A stretch of DNA of 64,000 nt from Halomicrobium urmianum (GCF_020217425.1 NZ_CP084092.1:310001-374000), one strand, 5' to 3'; positions 32,412 to 41,880 are shown, numbered from the stretch's first letter. Notes: generated by a model from the sequence alone, not told the origin. Numbers and translations are program-made.

Positions 32412-33022
32412 TCCCCCTCCGATGGCTCGATTAGGTCGTTGCTCTCGTCGACGAGGGCACGGATGGCCTGCTCGACATCGGCATCATCCGATACCGTCCG
32501 GCTCGCCAGGGGTGCTGGGTAGGCGCGATCTCCCTGACTGCAGAGGACGGCCAGCCAGCCATCGGTTCCTTCCCCGAGCACGATGTAGTGGTCACGATCA
32601 GCCCGCTGGAAGACTCGCCGGTCCGGGCGGGTGACCGTTCGCCAGTTCTCGGGGAGCGTCGGTGACGGCCCGCCGCCGTCGGGAAGGGCGACGACGTCTT
32701 CGGTGATCGTCGCCATCGCGGCGTCGATCTCTTCGCCGGTGAGGTGCCAGCTTGCTGCAGGACCGTCGCACCTGAGCTGGCTGATCACGCGATTCCGGAA
32801 TGCGATGTAGTGTTCTCGGGCGACCTGGGCGTCGTCGTAGTAATCGAGGAGGAGCCCGCAGGCGAGCTGTGCGGGCCCGCTGCCTCGGTACCCGACTTCG
32901 AACCCCCTCGGACTGTGGGTGACGAGACCGAGACTCCGCTCGGGTGTGAGTTCTGTGCCCTCGGGGAGCCGAATGACGACTAACTCTCCCTGTCGCCGTC
33001 GGCCGATATACGTAGTCGTCAT
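32405..33022 (-). CDS. DUF6166-domain protein
   Basis: A 205-aa protein. The N-terminal domain (TTTYIGRRRQGELVVIRLPE, LTPERSLGLVTHSPRGFEVG, then YRGSGPAQLACGLLLDYYDD) is what I know as DUF6166, common in haloarchaeal accessory regions. The C-terminal part (DHYIVLGEGTDGWLAVLCSQ) is a separate small domain. Its ATG overlaps the HNH gene stop (ATGA), so the two are one operon. A truncated second copy of the domain lies at 34200-34356. Function unknown. Confidence 0.72.
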   Translation of the reverse strand: MTTTYIGRRRQGELVVIRLPEGTELTPERSLGLVTHSPRGFEVGYRGSGPAQLACGLLLDYYDDAQVAREHYIAFRNRVISQLRCDGPAASWHLTGEEIDAAMATITEDVVALPDGGGPSPTLPENWRTVTRPDRRVFQRADRDHYIVLGEGTDGWLAVLCSQGDRAYPAPLASRTVSDDADVEQAIRALVDESNDLIEPSEGEC

Positions 33023-33504
33023 TTGAATCGTCCCCGCTCGTCACGCTCCCGCCCCGATCTGTCCCATTCGTCGTCCGATGGCCGAATTTCGGTACCGAAG
33101 TCGTGCCGGTCAGCGTGTTCGGCGCGACTGAGGAGTTCGAGGTTTTCCGGCCTGTTGTCCCACCCGACGCCGTTTTTATGATGAACTTGTTTGCCTGCGA
33201 CCGCGTCGAACCCGTGTTCTGCGATCATCACAAGCCGGTGAATCCCGACGGAATCTGTCGTTCCGCGGTAGTTCGAGGCACAAATGACGTAACCACGGTC
33301 GGTGAACACGGCGGGGTGACGCCGGCGATTGGGTGCCGCCTCGTGTTTATCTCGACGGGGGATGTCGAATTTCTCCATCCACCTCCAGATCGTCTTTTGT
33401 GTACATCCCAGCCTGTCTGCGATCTCGACTGTACTCAGCTCCTGTTCCCAGTAGAGGTCGTAGAGTAGCGATTCATCTCGCCACGGATATTCTGAATCGG
33501 TCAT
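33019..33504 (-). CDS. HTH-HNH endonuclease
   Basis: A 161-aa protein. Residues 8-50 hold a helix-turn-helix (LYWEQELSTVEIADRLGCTQ) followed by a basic link, and the C-terminal half has an HNH nuclease motif QVHHKNGVGWDNRPENLELL with a further AEHADRH. Such small HTH-HNH proteins occur in phages and mobile elements as homing or packaging-type endonucleases. It is first in an operon with DUF6166 and the 46-aa gene and has a leader box upstream. Confidence 0.85.
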   Translation of the reverse strand: MTDSEYPWRDESLLYDLYWEQELSTVEIADRLGCTQKTIWRWMEKFDIPRRDKHEAAPNRRRHPAVFTDRGYVICASNYRGTTDSVGIHRLVMIAEHGFDAVAGKQVHHKNGVGWDNRPENLELLSRAEHADRHDFGTEIRPSDDEWDRSGRERDERGRFK

Positions 33505-33523
33505 GGCTCGGTAGCGGGGTGAG

Positions 33524-33557
33524 GTCCCCCCGCACCCCTCTCGGGGGCAATAAACAC
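33524..33557 (-). promoter_or_regulatory. GC-rich palindromic leader box, copy 7 (HNH gene)
   Basis: The minus strand reads GTGTTTATTGCCCCCGAGAG, then GGGTGCGGGGGGAC. The TTTATTG before it is a fair TATA box; the palindrome lies directly downstream, where a repressor would block initiation. Confidence 0.6.
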
Positions 33558-33629
33558 TACCGACTCAGCATCGTATTTGAATTTTAGACCGGCAGCCCAC
33601 CCATCCGGTCGGGTTAGAAGATAGCGGGA

Positions 33630-33893
33630 TTAAGGAGGGAGGTGCCTGTCGTAGATATTCCGCCGATGGCCGACTGCTTCGACTATGAGGACATCCTCGT
33701 CTCGATCCCACGTGATGATCGCACGGTAGTCGCCAGCGCGGAGCTTGTAGTATGGATAACCGCTGAGTTTTTCGAGGCGATGGGATGTCCAGTCTTTCGC
33801 CTCGTCGAGTTTCTTGACCAGTCGCTCTTGGGCTTCGGTGTCGAGTCCCTCCAGTAAGTCGAGTGCTTTCGGTGTCCACTCGACCTCAGTCAT
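33630..33893 (-). CDS. RelE/ParE-superfamily toxin
   Basis: An 87-aa protein (MTEVEWTPKALDLLEGLDTE) with the RelE core LEKLSGYPYYKLRAGDYRAI, IITWDRDEDVLIVEAVGHRR and IYDRH at the end. The Lys/Arg and C-terminal His/Tyr arrangement fits mRNA-cleaving RelE-type toxins, though gyrase-targeting ParE cannot be excluded. It overlaps the ribbon-helix-helix antitoxin gene by 8 bases. Confidence 0.88.
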   Translation of the reverse strand: MTEVEWTPKALDLLEGLDTEAQERLVKKLDEAKDWTSHRLEKLSGYPYYKLRAGDYRAIITWDRDEDVLIVEAVGHRRNIYDRHLPP

Positions 33894-34164
33894 CGATTCC
33901 CAGGCGGTCCTTCACGTCGTCCTGTGATACCGTCTCGCTCTGCTCTCGCTGCTTGCGGCTCTCAGCCAGATGCTCGAGCGCTTCCTCAGACAGCTGCGTC
34001 GGGGGGTTAACGGCATCCCGGAGTGCGTCGCGAATAAATTCGGACTTGTTCGCGTATCCCCGTTCCTCCCAGACCTCGTCGATCTGTGTCAGAAGCGACT
34101 GCGGCACTCTGACATTGATTTTCTCCATTTCGCCTTCACCGCCGGCGTCACTGTCGGTGCTCAT
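33886..34164 (-). CDS. Ribbon-helix-helix antitoxin
   Basis: A 92-aa protein. The RHH DNA-binding core is EKINVRVPQSLLTQIDEVWE and NKSEFIRDALRDAV; the acidic C-terminus (EQSETVSQDDVKDRLGIDD) likely wraps the toxin. It precedes and overlaps the RelE-type toxin gene, the usual order. A perfect palindrome 6 bases upstream of its ATG is the likely autoregulatory operator. Confidence 0.88.
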   Translation of the reverse strand: MSTDSDAGGEGEMEKINVRVPQSLLTQIDEVWEERGYANKSEFIRDALRDAVNPPTQLSEEALEHLAESRKQREQSETVSQDDVKDRLGIDD

Positions 34165-34169
34165 ATGCT

Positions 34170-34187
34170 GTGATACGAGTGTATCAC
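34170..34187. promoter_or_regulatory. Operator palindrome of the toxin-antitoxin operon
   Basis: GTGATAC-GAGT-GTATCAC, perfect 7-bp arms, directly before the antitoxin start. Size and place fit binding of an RHH dimer pair. The GATACACT half may also be the promoter core. Confidence 0.65.
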
Positions 34188-34199
34188 GTAAGTAGCTTC

Positions 34200-34356
34200 G
34201 GTTGACTCACTGGGCTGTAGTTGACCAGATCGAGACTCCGATCAGGAGTGAGACGCTGGTGTTCGGAGAGATTCAGAACGACGGCTTGGCCGTCGACGCG
34301 AAAGCCGACGTATTCGACGGGGTCGTCGCGACGGTTAGCGAGCGCTTCTGTCTGGA
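34200..34356 (-). pseudogene. DUF6166 N-terminal fragment cut by IS5-type element
   Basis: The minus strand reads EYVGFRVDGQAVVLNLSEHQ, then RLTPDRSLDLVNYSPVS, clearly parallel to the intact DUF6166 gene at 32405-33022 (TYIGRRRQGELVVIRLPEGT, LTPERSLGLVTHSP). The 5' side ends at the IS terminal repeat and the 3' side ends before GSGPAQ at the toxin-antitoxin promoter. No start codon remains. Confidence 0.6.
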
Positions 34357-35296
34357 CTGCTCTATTGAATCCGGAGACGGCGAGTGGATAGCGTCGCTGT
34401 GAAGGTCGAAGCGAAGCGGAGAGAGGAAATGTGCCTAAACTCCTCTTCCGCTTCGTTAAGCAAGCGGCGTCGCTAGCTCAAAAGCGCTGTGCTGCCAGCC
34501 CCACGGCGGTGGTGAGCGACCCGGCTGGCAACGGATTTGCTGGCTGGAAGCATCTCACGCTGCATTTTCTGCGGGTTCATATGAGCGCGAGCTACGCGGA
34601 AATCGTCGATTGGGCCAGTGAGATGGATCGGGTGCGCGCAGTCTTGCAGTTGGCCCGCTTCGAGTTCCCGGCACCCTCGACGCTGTGGCGGTCATTCGAG
34701 CGGGTGCCGACACGCATTTGGCGCCAACTGCTCGACCGGTCGGCAACCCGCTGCGATCCAGGCGATCACGGCGCGCTGGATGCCACGTTTATCGACCGCC
34801 AGGCGGCATCCAGCCACTACGTTGCACGGTCGGATCGCGACATACAGACGCTGAAAACGACGGCGCTGGTCGATACAGAATCGTGTGCCGTCCTCGACGT
34901 CCACTGCTCGGCACACTGGCCCCACGATACCCAGGTGGGCCGTCAGGTAGCGCTACGCAACACTGAGAAAATCGAGAGTCTCGCCGGTGACAAAGGCTAC
35001 GACGATCAGTCGCTGCGGGACGCACTCCGTTCAGATGGCGTCCGGCCAGTGATCAAACACCGGTTGTTCGCCCACTACGACCACGCACACAACGCACGGT
35101 TGGACAGCGACCTCTACGGGCAGCGTTGGATGGCCGAGAGTGCATTCTCGGCCATCAAGCGTCGATACGGCTCCGCTGTCAGGCCGGGCGTCTGGTACAG
35201 AGAGTTTCGTGAACTCGTGCTCACCGCCGCAGTCTATAATCTCGAACAAGCAATCAAGGAGTGATCCCTACGCCGTCTGTGGATTCAATAGAGCAG
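34357..35296 (+). mobile_element. IS5-type insertion sequence
   Basis: About 940 bp bounded by perfect 16-bp inverted repeats CTGCTCTATTGAATCC (34357-34372) and GGATTCAATAGAGCAG (35281-35296). It encodes one intact transposase. No clear target duplication was seen. It interrupts a DUF6166 fragment on its left side. Confidence 0.82.
34431..35264 (+). CDS. IS5-family transposase
   Basis: A 277-aa DDE transposase that looks intact. Catalytic Asp in HGALDATFIDRQ, Asp in LAGDKGYDD and Glu in QRWMAESAFSAIKRRYG. An N-terminal helical DNA-binding region precedes them (WKHLTLHFLRVHMSASYAEI). Length is typical for the shorter haloarchaeal IS5 members. It is the only apparently functional transposase of the window. 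Confidence 0.9.
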   Translation: MPKLLFRFVKQAASLAQKRCAASPTAVVSDPAGNGFAGWKHLTLHFLRVHMSASYAEIVDWASEMDRVRAVLQLARFEFPAPSTLWRSFERVPTRIWRQLLDRSATRCDPGDHGALDATFIDRQAASSHYVARSDRDIQTLKTTALVDTESCAVLDVHCSAHWPHDTQVGRQVALRNTEKIESLAGDKGYDDQSLRDALRSDGVRPVIKHRLFAHYDHAHNARLDSDLYGQRWMAESAFSAIKRRYGSAVRPGVWYREFRELVLTAAVYNLEQAIKE

Positions 35297-35690
35297 ACGA
35301 AAGAGGATGTCCATCCTGTAGTGTGTCGAACTGCCGTAGCAGTCGTGGGCCTCGAATCTGAAGTAGGCCATTGGGAGTGCACAGACGAACTGCGTGAGTG
35401 AATCGTGTTCTTGATGACTAAACCAGGTCTCCTAGACAACTCGAATGGCTGATTCTAACCCGGCGAGTGAGGTTCGATCGTATCACGGCGTTGAGGCATA
35501 GGCTGGCCACTCAATGTACGGCCGTTGGGCGATTCGTCGAAAGACAGTGCGTTGTGACTCACAGGTTGCAGCCATTACCAAGTGCTGGCCACGACACGGT
35601 CAAGAATCCGTCTAACTGATCAGTTTAGCGCGCGAGTGTAGCACTCTCTGACCACAAATTAGCGCGGATGACGACGTCAGCACAGGCCGT
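35297..35690. other. Gene-free stretch between IS5-type element and histidine kinase
   Basis: About 390 bp. A short open frame on the plus strand (VHPVVCRTAVAVVGLESEVG) ends at about 35400 but has no start and no recognised family. Nothing else is seen. Confidence 0.4.
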
Positions 35691-38600
35691 TCAGGTATCG
35701 ACAGCCGGAAGGGTAAACGAGAAGGTCGATCCCTCGTCGGGTTCGGAGTCGACCCAGATCTCGCCACCGTGACGCTCGACGACCCGCCGGGACAGCGCGA
35801 GGCCGATGCCCGTCCCCGAGTGTTCCTCGTTGGTATGCAGTCGTTGGAACACCTCGAAGATACGGTCCTGTTCACCAGGATCGATCCCAATACCGTTATC
35901 CTGCACCGAAATGATCCATCGTTGGTCATCACGTGTGGCAGAAACGTCGATCTGGGGCGGCTCGTCCTCGTTGTACTCGATCGCATTGCTCAGCAGGTTC
36001 TGGAAGACTTGCCGTAACTGGCTCTCGTCGCCATCTACCCGCGGGAGATCGTCGGTCGTGATTTCGGCGTTACTCTCGTCGATCCGCATCTGGAGATCTT
36101 CGCGAACGTTGTCAAGGATGTCGTCGAGGTCGACCGGTTCGAACGGATCGCCACGCGTTTCGATACGCGAGTACTCGAGGAGCCCCTCGATCATCTCCCG
36201 CATCCGCTCGGCGCCGTCGACGGCGAATTCGAGGAACTCTTCACCGTCCTCGTCGAGCTTATCACCGTACCGGCTCTCGATCAGCTTGATGTAGCTCGTG
36301 ACCATTCGCAGTGGCTCCTGGAGGTCGTGGGAGACGGCGTAAGCGAACTGCTCTAACCGCTCGTTCGACTCCTCGAGTTTGCGCTGGTACTCCCGTCGTT
36401 CGGTAACGTCCTGAATGACGAGCATCCCCGCAAACACTCCTCCATCGTCGTTTCTGATGGGCAAGGTGTAAGCGAACAAGTCTCGATCGCGAAACTCGAC
36501 CTCAAACGAGTTCGCCTCGCCTTCCAGCGCGGCCTCGAAGTACGGCTCGATCTCCTCAACGATATCGTCTGGATAGATGTCGTAGACGCTGTTTCCGATC
36601 CGATCCTCCGGAGAGACACCGGTCGCGTCCAACAGCTCCCCACCGATGACCGTATACCGCAGGTCATCGTCGAAGAGACCAACTGCACCGTTTGGGAAGT
36701 TCTCGACGAGCGTTCGGTAGCGCCGCTCGGACTCCTCGAGCGCCCGTTCGCGTTCCTTGCGCTCGGTGATGTCGGTGTAATGCTCGATGCGGCCGCCAGC
36801 GTAGAGTCCAGACTCGATGGGCTGACTCCAGTGGTTTACCCAGCGTTCCTCGAGGCTTCCCTCCCCGAGGACGTGGCTCTCGAACTCCTCGGTGTAGGTG
36901 TTGTCCTCGTAGGTGGCGGTCACGCGGTTTGCGAACCGTTCGGGCTCCTCGAAGATATCCGCGATCTCCGCCTCGATGAGCGCTCGTTTGTTCTGACCGA
37001 CGGTCGCCTCGCGATCGAGCCCGAAGAACTCCTCGATCGCCTCGTTGATCCAGACGACCTCGAAGTCGGAATTCAGGATGAACGTTCCCACGTCTGACGT
37101 GTCGAGGACGTCATTCGTCAGCGACCGATACCGTGCCTCGCTCTCCCTGAGTGCCTGATCGCGCTCCTTCTGCTCGGTGATGTCTTCGATGGCGAATACG
37201 ACACTGGTGATCTCCCCGCGGTCGTCGTAGACCGGCGCCCCGTTAACAGAGATCCAGACGCGCTCCCCGTCTGGACGTAACACGCCGCTAATCTGATCGA
37301 ACAGCGGTTCTTCGGATTCCATGATGCGTGGGAAGGGCAACTCGTCACGCGAGATCGGTTCGCCATTTTCGGCGACCTCGTCCCATGCGGGATCCTCGAA
37401 GCTGAGGTTGTTGATCTGAGTTATGCTTCGCCCGAATATCTCCTCAGCGCGACCGTTGGCGAACTGCATCTCACCGTCGCTGTCGACAATCGTGATGCCG
37501 ACCGGGCTCGTTTCGACGATCGTCTCGTAATTCGCTAGTTCCCGCTCGCGTTCCTTGCGCTCGGAGATGTCACGGACGACGCCCGTTCGACCGATCGATC
37601 CGTCTTCAAGCTCGTACGGGCCGAACCGCCCCTCGACGGGAATTATCTCACCGTCCGCAGTCTCGAGGTCGAATTCGATCGTTGCGTATTCCTGTTCGCC
37701 TGCTAGGATGTCTTCGTTCAACTCTTCGGCTCGTTCACTAATCGCCACGTCGTGAACGAGCGTGACGGGGTCCCCCAGCAACTCCTCTCGATCGTAGCCG
37801 GCCATCTCACAGAACGCGTCGTTGACCATCACGAACCGATCATCGGCGTCGAGCGTCACCACGCCGTCCCAGACCGTTTCGATAGTCTGTTCGTACCGCT
37901 CTAACTCCCGCTCACGCTCTTTCCGTTCGGTGACGTCTTGGAAGTATACCGAGAGCCCGCTGGCGGACGGGTAAACGGTCACCTCGAACCACGTCCCAGA
38001 AAAGTTCTCTTCGTACGTTCTCGACACGCCGGTTGCGAGCGCTCGAGAAAACTCGTCGAATCCTTGAGAATCACGCGCATCGGGAAACACATCCCAGACG
38101 GTCTCTCCGAGCAGGTCCGCTTCCGAGCGCTGGAGGAGTTCTTCCGCCCGTTCGTTGACGATCGTAAACCGGAACTCCTCGTCGACCGCGTAGAAGCCGT
38201 CGGAGATCCGATCAAATACTCGCTGAAGTTCGTTCTCGAGTTCCTGTTCGCGCTCGTGCCGATCGGTCATATCGCGGGTGATTTTCAGGTACCCTCGAGG
38301 AGTTCCGTCTTCGTCCTGAACCGCAGTAATCGTCACAGCCGCCCAGAATCGTGTTCCGTCCTTTCGAACACGCCAGCCTTCGTCTTTAATGGATCCCACT
38401 TCGGTAGCCCGTTCGAGATTACGTTCGGGGACGCCTGCTGCTCGGTCCTCCTCAGTGTAGAACATCGAGACGTGTTCACCGAGGATTTCCTCGGCGTCGT
38501 ATCCCTTGATCTCCTTTGCACCCTCGTTCCAGCTAACGACGTGACCCTCTGCATCGAGTCGGAAGATCGCGTCCTCCTCGACAGCGTCGACCAGCGACTG

Positions 38601-39299
38601 AAACTGCTCTTCGGTTTCATGGCGGGCGTCCTCCGATCGCTTTCGTTCCGTGATATCGTAGTAGAGTTCGATGCGACCGCCGGCGTACTGCCCCGATTCG
38701 ATCGGTTTGCTCCGGTGCTCGAGCCAGCGCGCGTCGCGACCCTCGCCCGCAGTTACGCGACACTCAAATCGTTCAGCGTACGTGTTATTGTCGTAGGTGG
38801 CCAGCACGGTCTCGACGAACGACTCTCGGTCGTCGACGAGCGGAGCGATCTGATCCCGGACGAGTTTTCGCTTGTCTTGCCCAAGGACCTGTTCGCGATC
38901 GAACCCGAAGTACCGTTCAAGCGTGTCGTTGATCCACGCCACCTCGGAATCCTCGTTGAGCACAAACACCCCGACAGCGGCATCATTGAGGACGTCATTG
39001 ACCAGGGGCTCGGCGAGGCCTGGCCAGTCGTGAGCGGTGGCCGTCTGCTCTGTTGGCGACGGCCGGGGCCGCCACCAGACGCGACCGTTCGTACCTGCTT
39101 TCTTGGTCTCGAGTTCGCCATGGTCGACGAGTCTCTCGAGGCGCTCGTACGTACTTCGGCGACCAATGTCGAGCTTCTCTGCTACCTCGAGCGTCGTTTG
39201 TGGAGCGCCGAGCGGATCGAAGAGTGCAAGTGTTTCTTGGAGACTGTCGCTCAGCGAGCTGCTGGTCACAATGCTGTACTTGTGTCGATCACGGGCCAT
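35691..39299 (-). CDS. Seven-PAS sensor histidine kinase with N-terminal winged helix
   Basis: A 1202-aa soluble kinase. Residues 15-75 are a winged helix (TTLEVAEKLDIGRRSTYERL). Seven PAS/PAC units follow, each joined by an E-R-K/R linker (for example VFVLNEDSEVAWINDTLERY, DAIFRLDAEGHVVSWNEGAK, ITIVDSDGEMQFANGRAEEI). HisKA has the phospho-acceptor His991 in FAYAVSHDLQEPL, and the ATPase has NLLSNAIEYNE, DNGIGIDPGEQ and GTGIGLAL. No membrane segment is seen, so it senses a cytoplasmic or diffusible signal. No response regulator adjoins. The PAS1 and PAS6 units look like recent duplicates (GQxKRxL, YDNNTYAE versus YEDNTYTE). Confidence 0.94.
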   Translation of the reverse strand: MARDRHKYSIVTSSSLSDSLQETLALFDPLGAPQTTLEVAEKLDIGRRSTYERLERLVDHGELETKKAGTNGRVWWRPRPSPTEQTATAHDWPGLAEPLVNDVLNDAAVGVFVLNEDSEVAWINDTLERYFGFDREQVLGQDKRKLVRDQIAPLVDDRESFVETVLATYDNNTYAERFECRVTAGEGRDARWLEHRSKPIESGQYAGGRIELYYDITERKRSEDARHETEEQFQSLVDAVEEDAIFRLDAEGHVVSWNEGAKEIKGYDAEEILGEHVSMFYTEEDRAAGVPERNLERATEVGSIKDEGWRVRKDGTRFWAAVTITAVQDEDGTPRGYLKITRDMTDRHEREQELENELQRVFDRISDGFYAVDEEFRFTIVNERAEELLQRSEADLLGETVWDVFPDARDSQGFDEFSRALATGVSRTYEENFSGTWFEVTVYPSASGLSVYFQDVTERKERERELERYEQTIETVWDGVVTLDADDRFVMVNDAFCEMAGYDREELLGDPVTLVHDVAISERAEELNEDILAGEQEYATIEFDLETADGEIIPVEGRFGPYELEDGSIGRTGVVRDISERKERERELANYETIVETSPVGITIVDSDGEMQFANGRAEEIFGRSITQINNLSFEDPAWDEVAENGEPISRDELPFPRIMESEEPLFDQISGVLRPDGERVWISVNGAPVYDDRGEITSVVFAIEDITEQKERDQALRESEARYRSLTNDVLDTSDVGTFILNSDFEVVWINEAIEEFFGLDREATVGQNKRALIEAEIADIFEEPERFANRVTATYEDNTYTEEFESHVLGEGSLEERWVNHWSQPIESGLYAGGRIEHYTDITERKERERALEESERRYRTLVENFPNGAVGLFDDDLRYTVIGGELLDATGVSPEDRIGNSVYDIYPDDIVEEIEPYFEAALEGEANSFEVEFRDRDLFAYTLPIRNDDGGVFAGMLVIQDVTERREYQRKLEESNERLEQFAYAVSHDLQEPLRMVTSYIKLIESRYGDKLDEDGEEFLEFAVDGAERMREMIEGLLEYSRIETRGDPFEPVDLDDILDNVREDLQMRIDESNAEITTDDLPRVDGDESQLRQVFQNLLSNAIEYNEDEPPQIDVSATRDDQRWIISVQDNGIGIDPGEQDRIFEVFQRLHTNEEHSGTGIGLALSRRVVERHGGEIWVDSEPDEGSTFSFTLPAVDT

Positions 39300-39429
39300 A
39301 AACCCTCCGTCCGCGGAGGCAATCTTAGTGTAAATTTCACCTCATTGACTTCTCACGGACACCTGATCGATCGCGCTCCGATCCTCAGCTTAGTTCGCAC
39401 ATCTCTGCGGAACTCGACAAAATCTGACA

Positions 39430-40109
39430 GTATCTCCAGTGGTCAGCTCGCCATACATTCAGGACGACAGTCACGTTTCGCCCCAGCCAAACGAGATCCC
39501 CGACCTTCTCGAAGACTTGCTTGAATACGCGAATCAAGAGACGGATCTTCATCCACTCCTCCGTATTGGGCTGATTCACTACCAATTCGAGACGATTCAC
39601 CCGTTTCTCGATGGAAACGGACGGCTCGGGCGACTGTTGATTAGTCTCCTCCTGCAACGTGACGGTCTCTTGCCGGAGCCGTATCTTTACCTGAATTCGT
39701 ATTTCAATGCGCGACGCTCGGAGTACGTCGATTATCTCCTGGCAGTCAGTCAGCGCGGCGACTGGGAAGAGTGGCTCCGGTCTTCTTACGTGGTGTGCAG
39801 TCGCAGGCAGACGACGCCCATCAGCGGGCAAACCTTCTTGTCGACCTCCGTGAGAGCTATCAACAGCGCTACCAGAGCGAGCAGTCCGAAAACATCCTGG
39901 AACTGGTCATGCGCCTCTTCGAGGATCCGTACCTCAACGTGAATACAGCGGCCGAGTGGCTGGATGTCGAATACAGTACGGCCAACCGACTGATCGGGCA
40001 ACTCGAAGATGACGGGATAGTCGAAGAACTCACCGGGAAAGAGCGGAATTGGTTCTACCGGGCGAGCAGTGTCTTCGAGATAGACAACAAGCCGATCGAC
40101 CAACTCTGA
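39430..40109 (+). pseudogene. Fic-domain protein remnant, truncated and frameshifted
   Basis: The frame from about 39430 reads YIQDDSHVSPQPNEIPDLLE and then the Fic motif TIHPFLDGNGRLGR, followed by LNSYFNARRSEYVDYLLAVS. Near 39780 the frame breaks; the +1 frame continues FLRGVQSQADDAHQRANLL and a C-terminal winged helix (LNVNTAAEWLDVEYSTANRL) to a stop at 40109. The N-terminal third including the inhibitory region is missing. Intact proteins transfer AMP to targets. This copy has no start and is probably dead. Confidence 0.8.
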
Positions 40110-40466
40110 AGCACTGAGCAGAGGGAGCCTGCGTCGTATGCATTGGGAGCGCCGGTCTCAACTTCTGGGACAGCAGGTGCAGTAGCGCGGAGAAGTGCGA
40201 CGTCGAGCGAACGAGCGTCCAGAAACTGCTGCGAATCGACGATCGAGTATCTACCTCCCATTCTACCGACTGGTTTGGCAATGATCTGATGTCGCATTGG
40301 ACGATCCCACTTACGGACTGCTTGATGGCACTGTGATCACAGATTGCTCAATCGATGCTGGCCGCGAACGAACGCACGGCTGGACCGGACGATGGTTCAC
40401 TGAGTGATTCCGCAGCGGCGGGAGATCGAGCGAACGTACTAACGCTTTTGCCCCGTAGAGCGACAC

Positions 40467-41311
40467 ATGGAGATCACTCTCGTCGGCACTGGAAGCCCCG
40501 TGCGATCTGGCACGAGCATCGCCCTCGAGGTCGCTGACGAACGCGTGCTGGTTGACTGCGGGCCCGGGACCGCTACGGTCTCATGGACGCGAGGGTTCCC
40601 TTCGGTGAGATCGAGACGATGTTCTTCACGCACCACCACGTGGACCACAACGCCTCGTTCTTCCACTTCGCGTTCACGAGCTGGACCGAGGGCGGACGGG
40701 CATCGCTCACCGTCTACGGGCCCGACGGCACCGATCGACTCGTCGACGCGCTGTACGACGTCTACGCGGAAGACATCGAGTACCGCCAGGACATCTACCC
40801 GACAGACGGCATCTCGAACATCGAGACCGAGCTCGTGACGGAGGGCTTCAGTCGCGGGATGGACGGCTGGGACGTCGCCGCGCTGCCGGTCGAGCACTCG
40901 ATCGAGACGTACGCCTACCGCTTCGACGAACGCGAAACGGGCTCGTCGTTCGTCTTCTCCGGCGATACGCGGAAGATCACGTCGCTCGCCGAGTTCGCCG
41001 AGGGAGCGGACGTCCTCGTTCAGGACTGCAACACGGCTCCGGTCGACGAGGACCGCGTGCCGGACGGAGACGATCAGTTCGTCTGGCAACAGCACGCAGC
41101 GGGATCACGGGACCTGAACGAGTCCACGCTGACTGCCAATCACTGTGACGCCACAGACGCGGGTGAGATCGCCCGGGACGCCGGCGTCCAGACGCTCGTT
41201 CTCACGCACATCATGCCCTACCGCGACCTCGAATCGATGCGACGGGACGCCGAGTCGGTCTTCGGCGGCGACGTCATCGTCGCCGAAGACGGACTGACCG
41301 TCTCTCCATAG
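40467..41311 (+). pseudogene. Metallo-beta-lactamase-fold hydrolase with one-base frameshift
   Basis: ATG 40467 begins MEITLVGTGSPVRSGTSIAL, then VLVDCGPGT. After codon 35 the frame is wrong; the next frame reads MDARVPFGEIETMFFTHHHV, with the metal motif THHHVDH, and FVFSGDTRKI and LVLTHIMPYRDL follow to the stop. Adding one C near 40572 would give GPGTAYGLMDAR and a full 282-aa RNase Z-like hydrolase. Either a recent frameshift or a sequencing error in this GC-rich spot. Otherwise the gene is complete. Confidence 0.8.
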
Positions 41312-41342
41312 AGATTTCCCGTTCGGTCGGGGATCGCGCTGG

Positions 41343-41880
41343 CTAAAACGGTTCGAGAACTGGTTGGTTCCCTTTATTACTGTATAGGATATACGTTCGG
41401 TGACCTCGAGTTTCAGGCGTCTCGTACTGGAATCGTGGCCGTATCTGTGGAGTGCTTTCCGAAGCCACGGCTGAATCGACGGGGAACGCAGCATCGTCGA
41501 TGGGGTGTTTTTCTGGCGGAAGTCCGGCGAGAGCCACCGCTGTCGCCCCGTTGGTTCACGCCGGAGAGAGCCTAACCCGGCGGAAGTGGTTCGTCTCGGA
41601 TCGGCTGCGTTCGATAGAGCAGAGACCTCGAACAGGCCATCAGAACGTCGGAGATTCTCCGAAGGCGGCGTACAGCCAGTAGCGCCGGTCGCCGCGTTGA
41701 GTCATCTCTTCGGCGGCGGCGACGTGTTTCGAGATCGGTCCGTCAGTGGGCTGTCTGTCGGCTCTCTGCGTCCACGTGCGGACGGTCGTCGGATGGTAAT
41801 AGATGCCGAAGTGTCGAGGTCCAAAACAGTATTCGAATTCGATCGTTATCCCGGACGTGGACGAGCCTTTACCGAGCGAC
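41343..41880 (-). pseudogene. Decayed IS6-family transposase
   Basis: On the minus strand the N-terminal part reads YYHPTTVRTWTQRADRQPTD, then RRYWLYAAFGE, equivalent to VHxWxxKADLQP and QRYWLYAAVD of haloarchaeal IS6 transposases. Further along, KHPIDDAAFPVDSA, then in another frame PWLRKALHRYGHD and GTNQFSNRFS match the C-terminal part. At least two frameshifts and lost sections separate these pieces. No terminal repeats were recognised. Confidence 0.6.
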
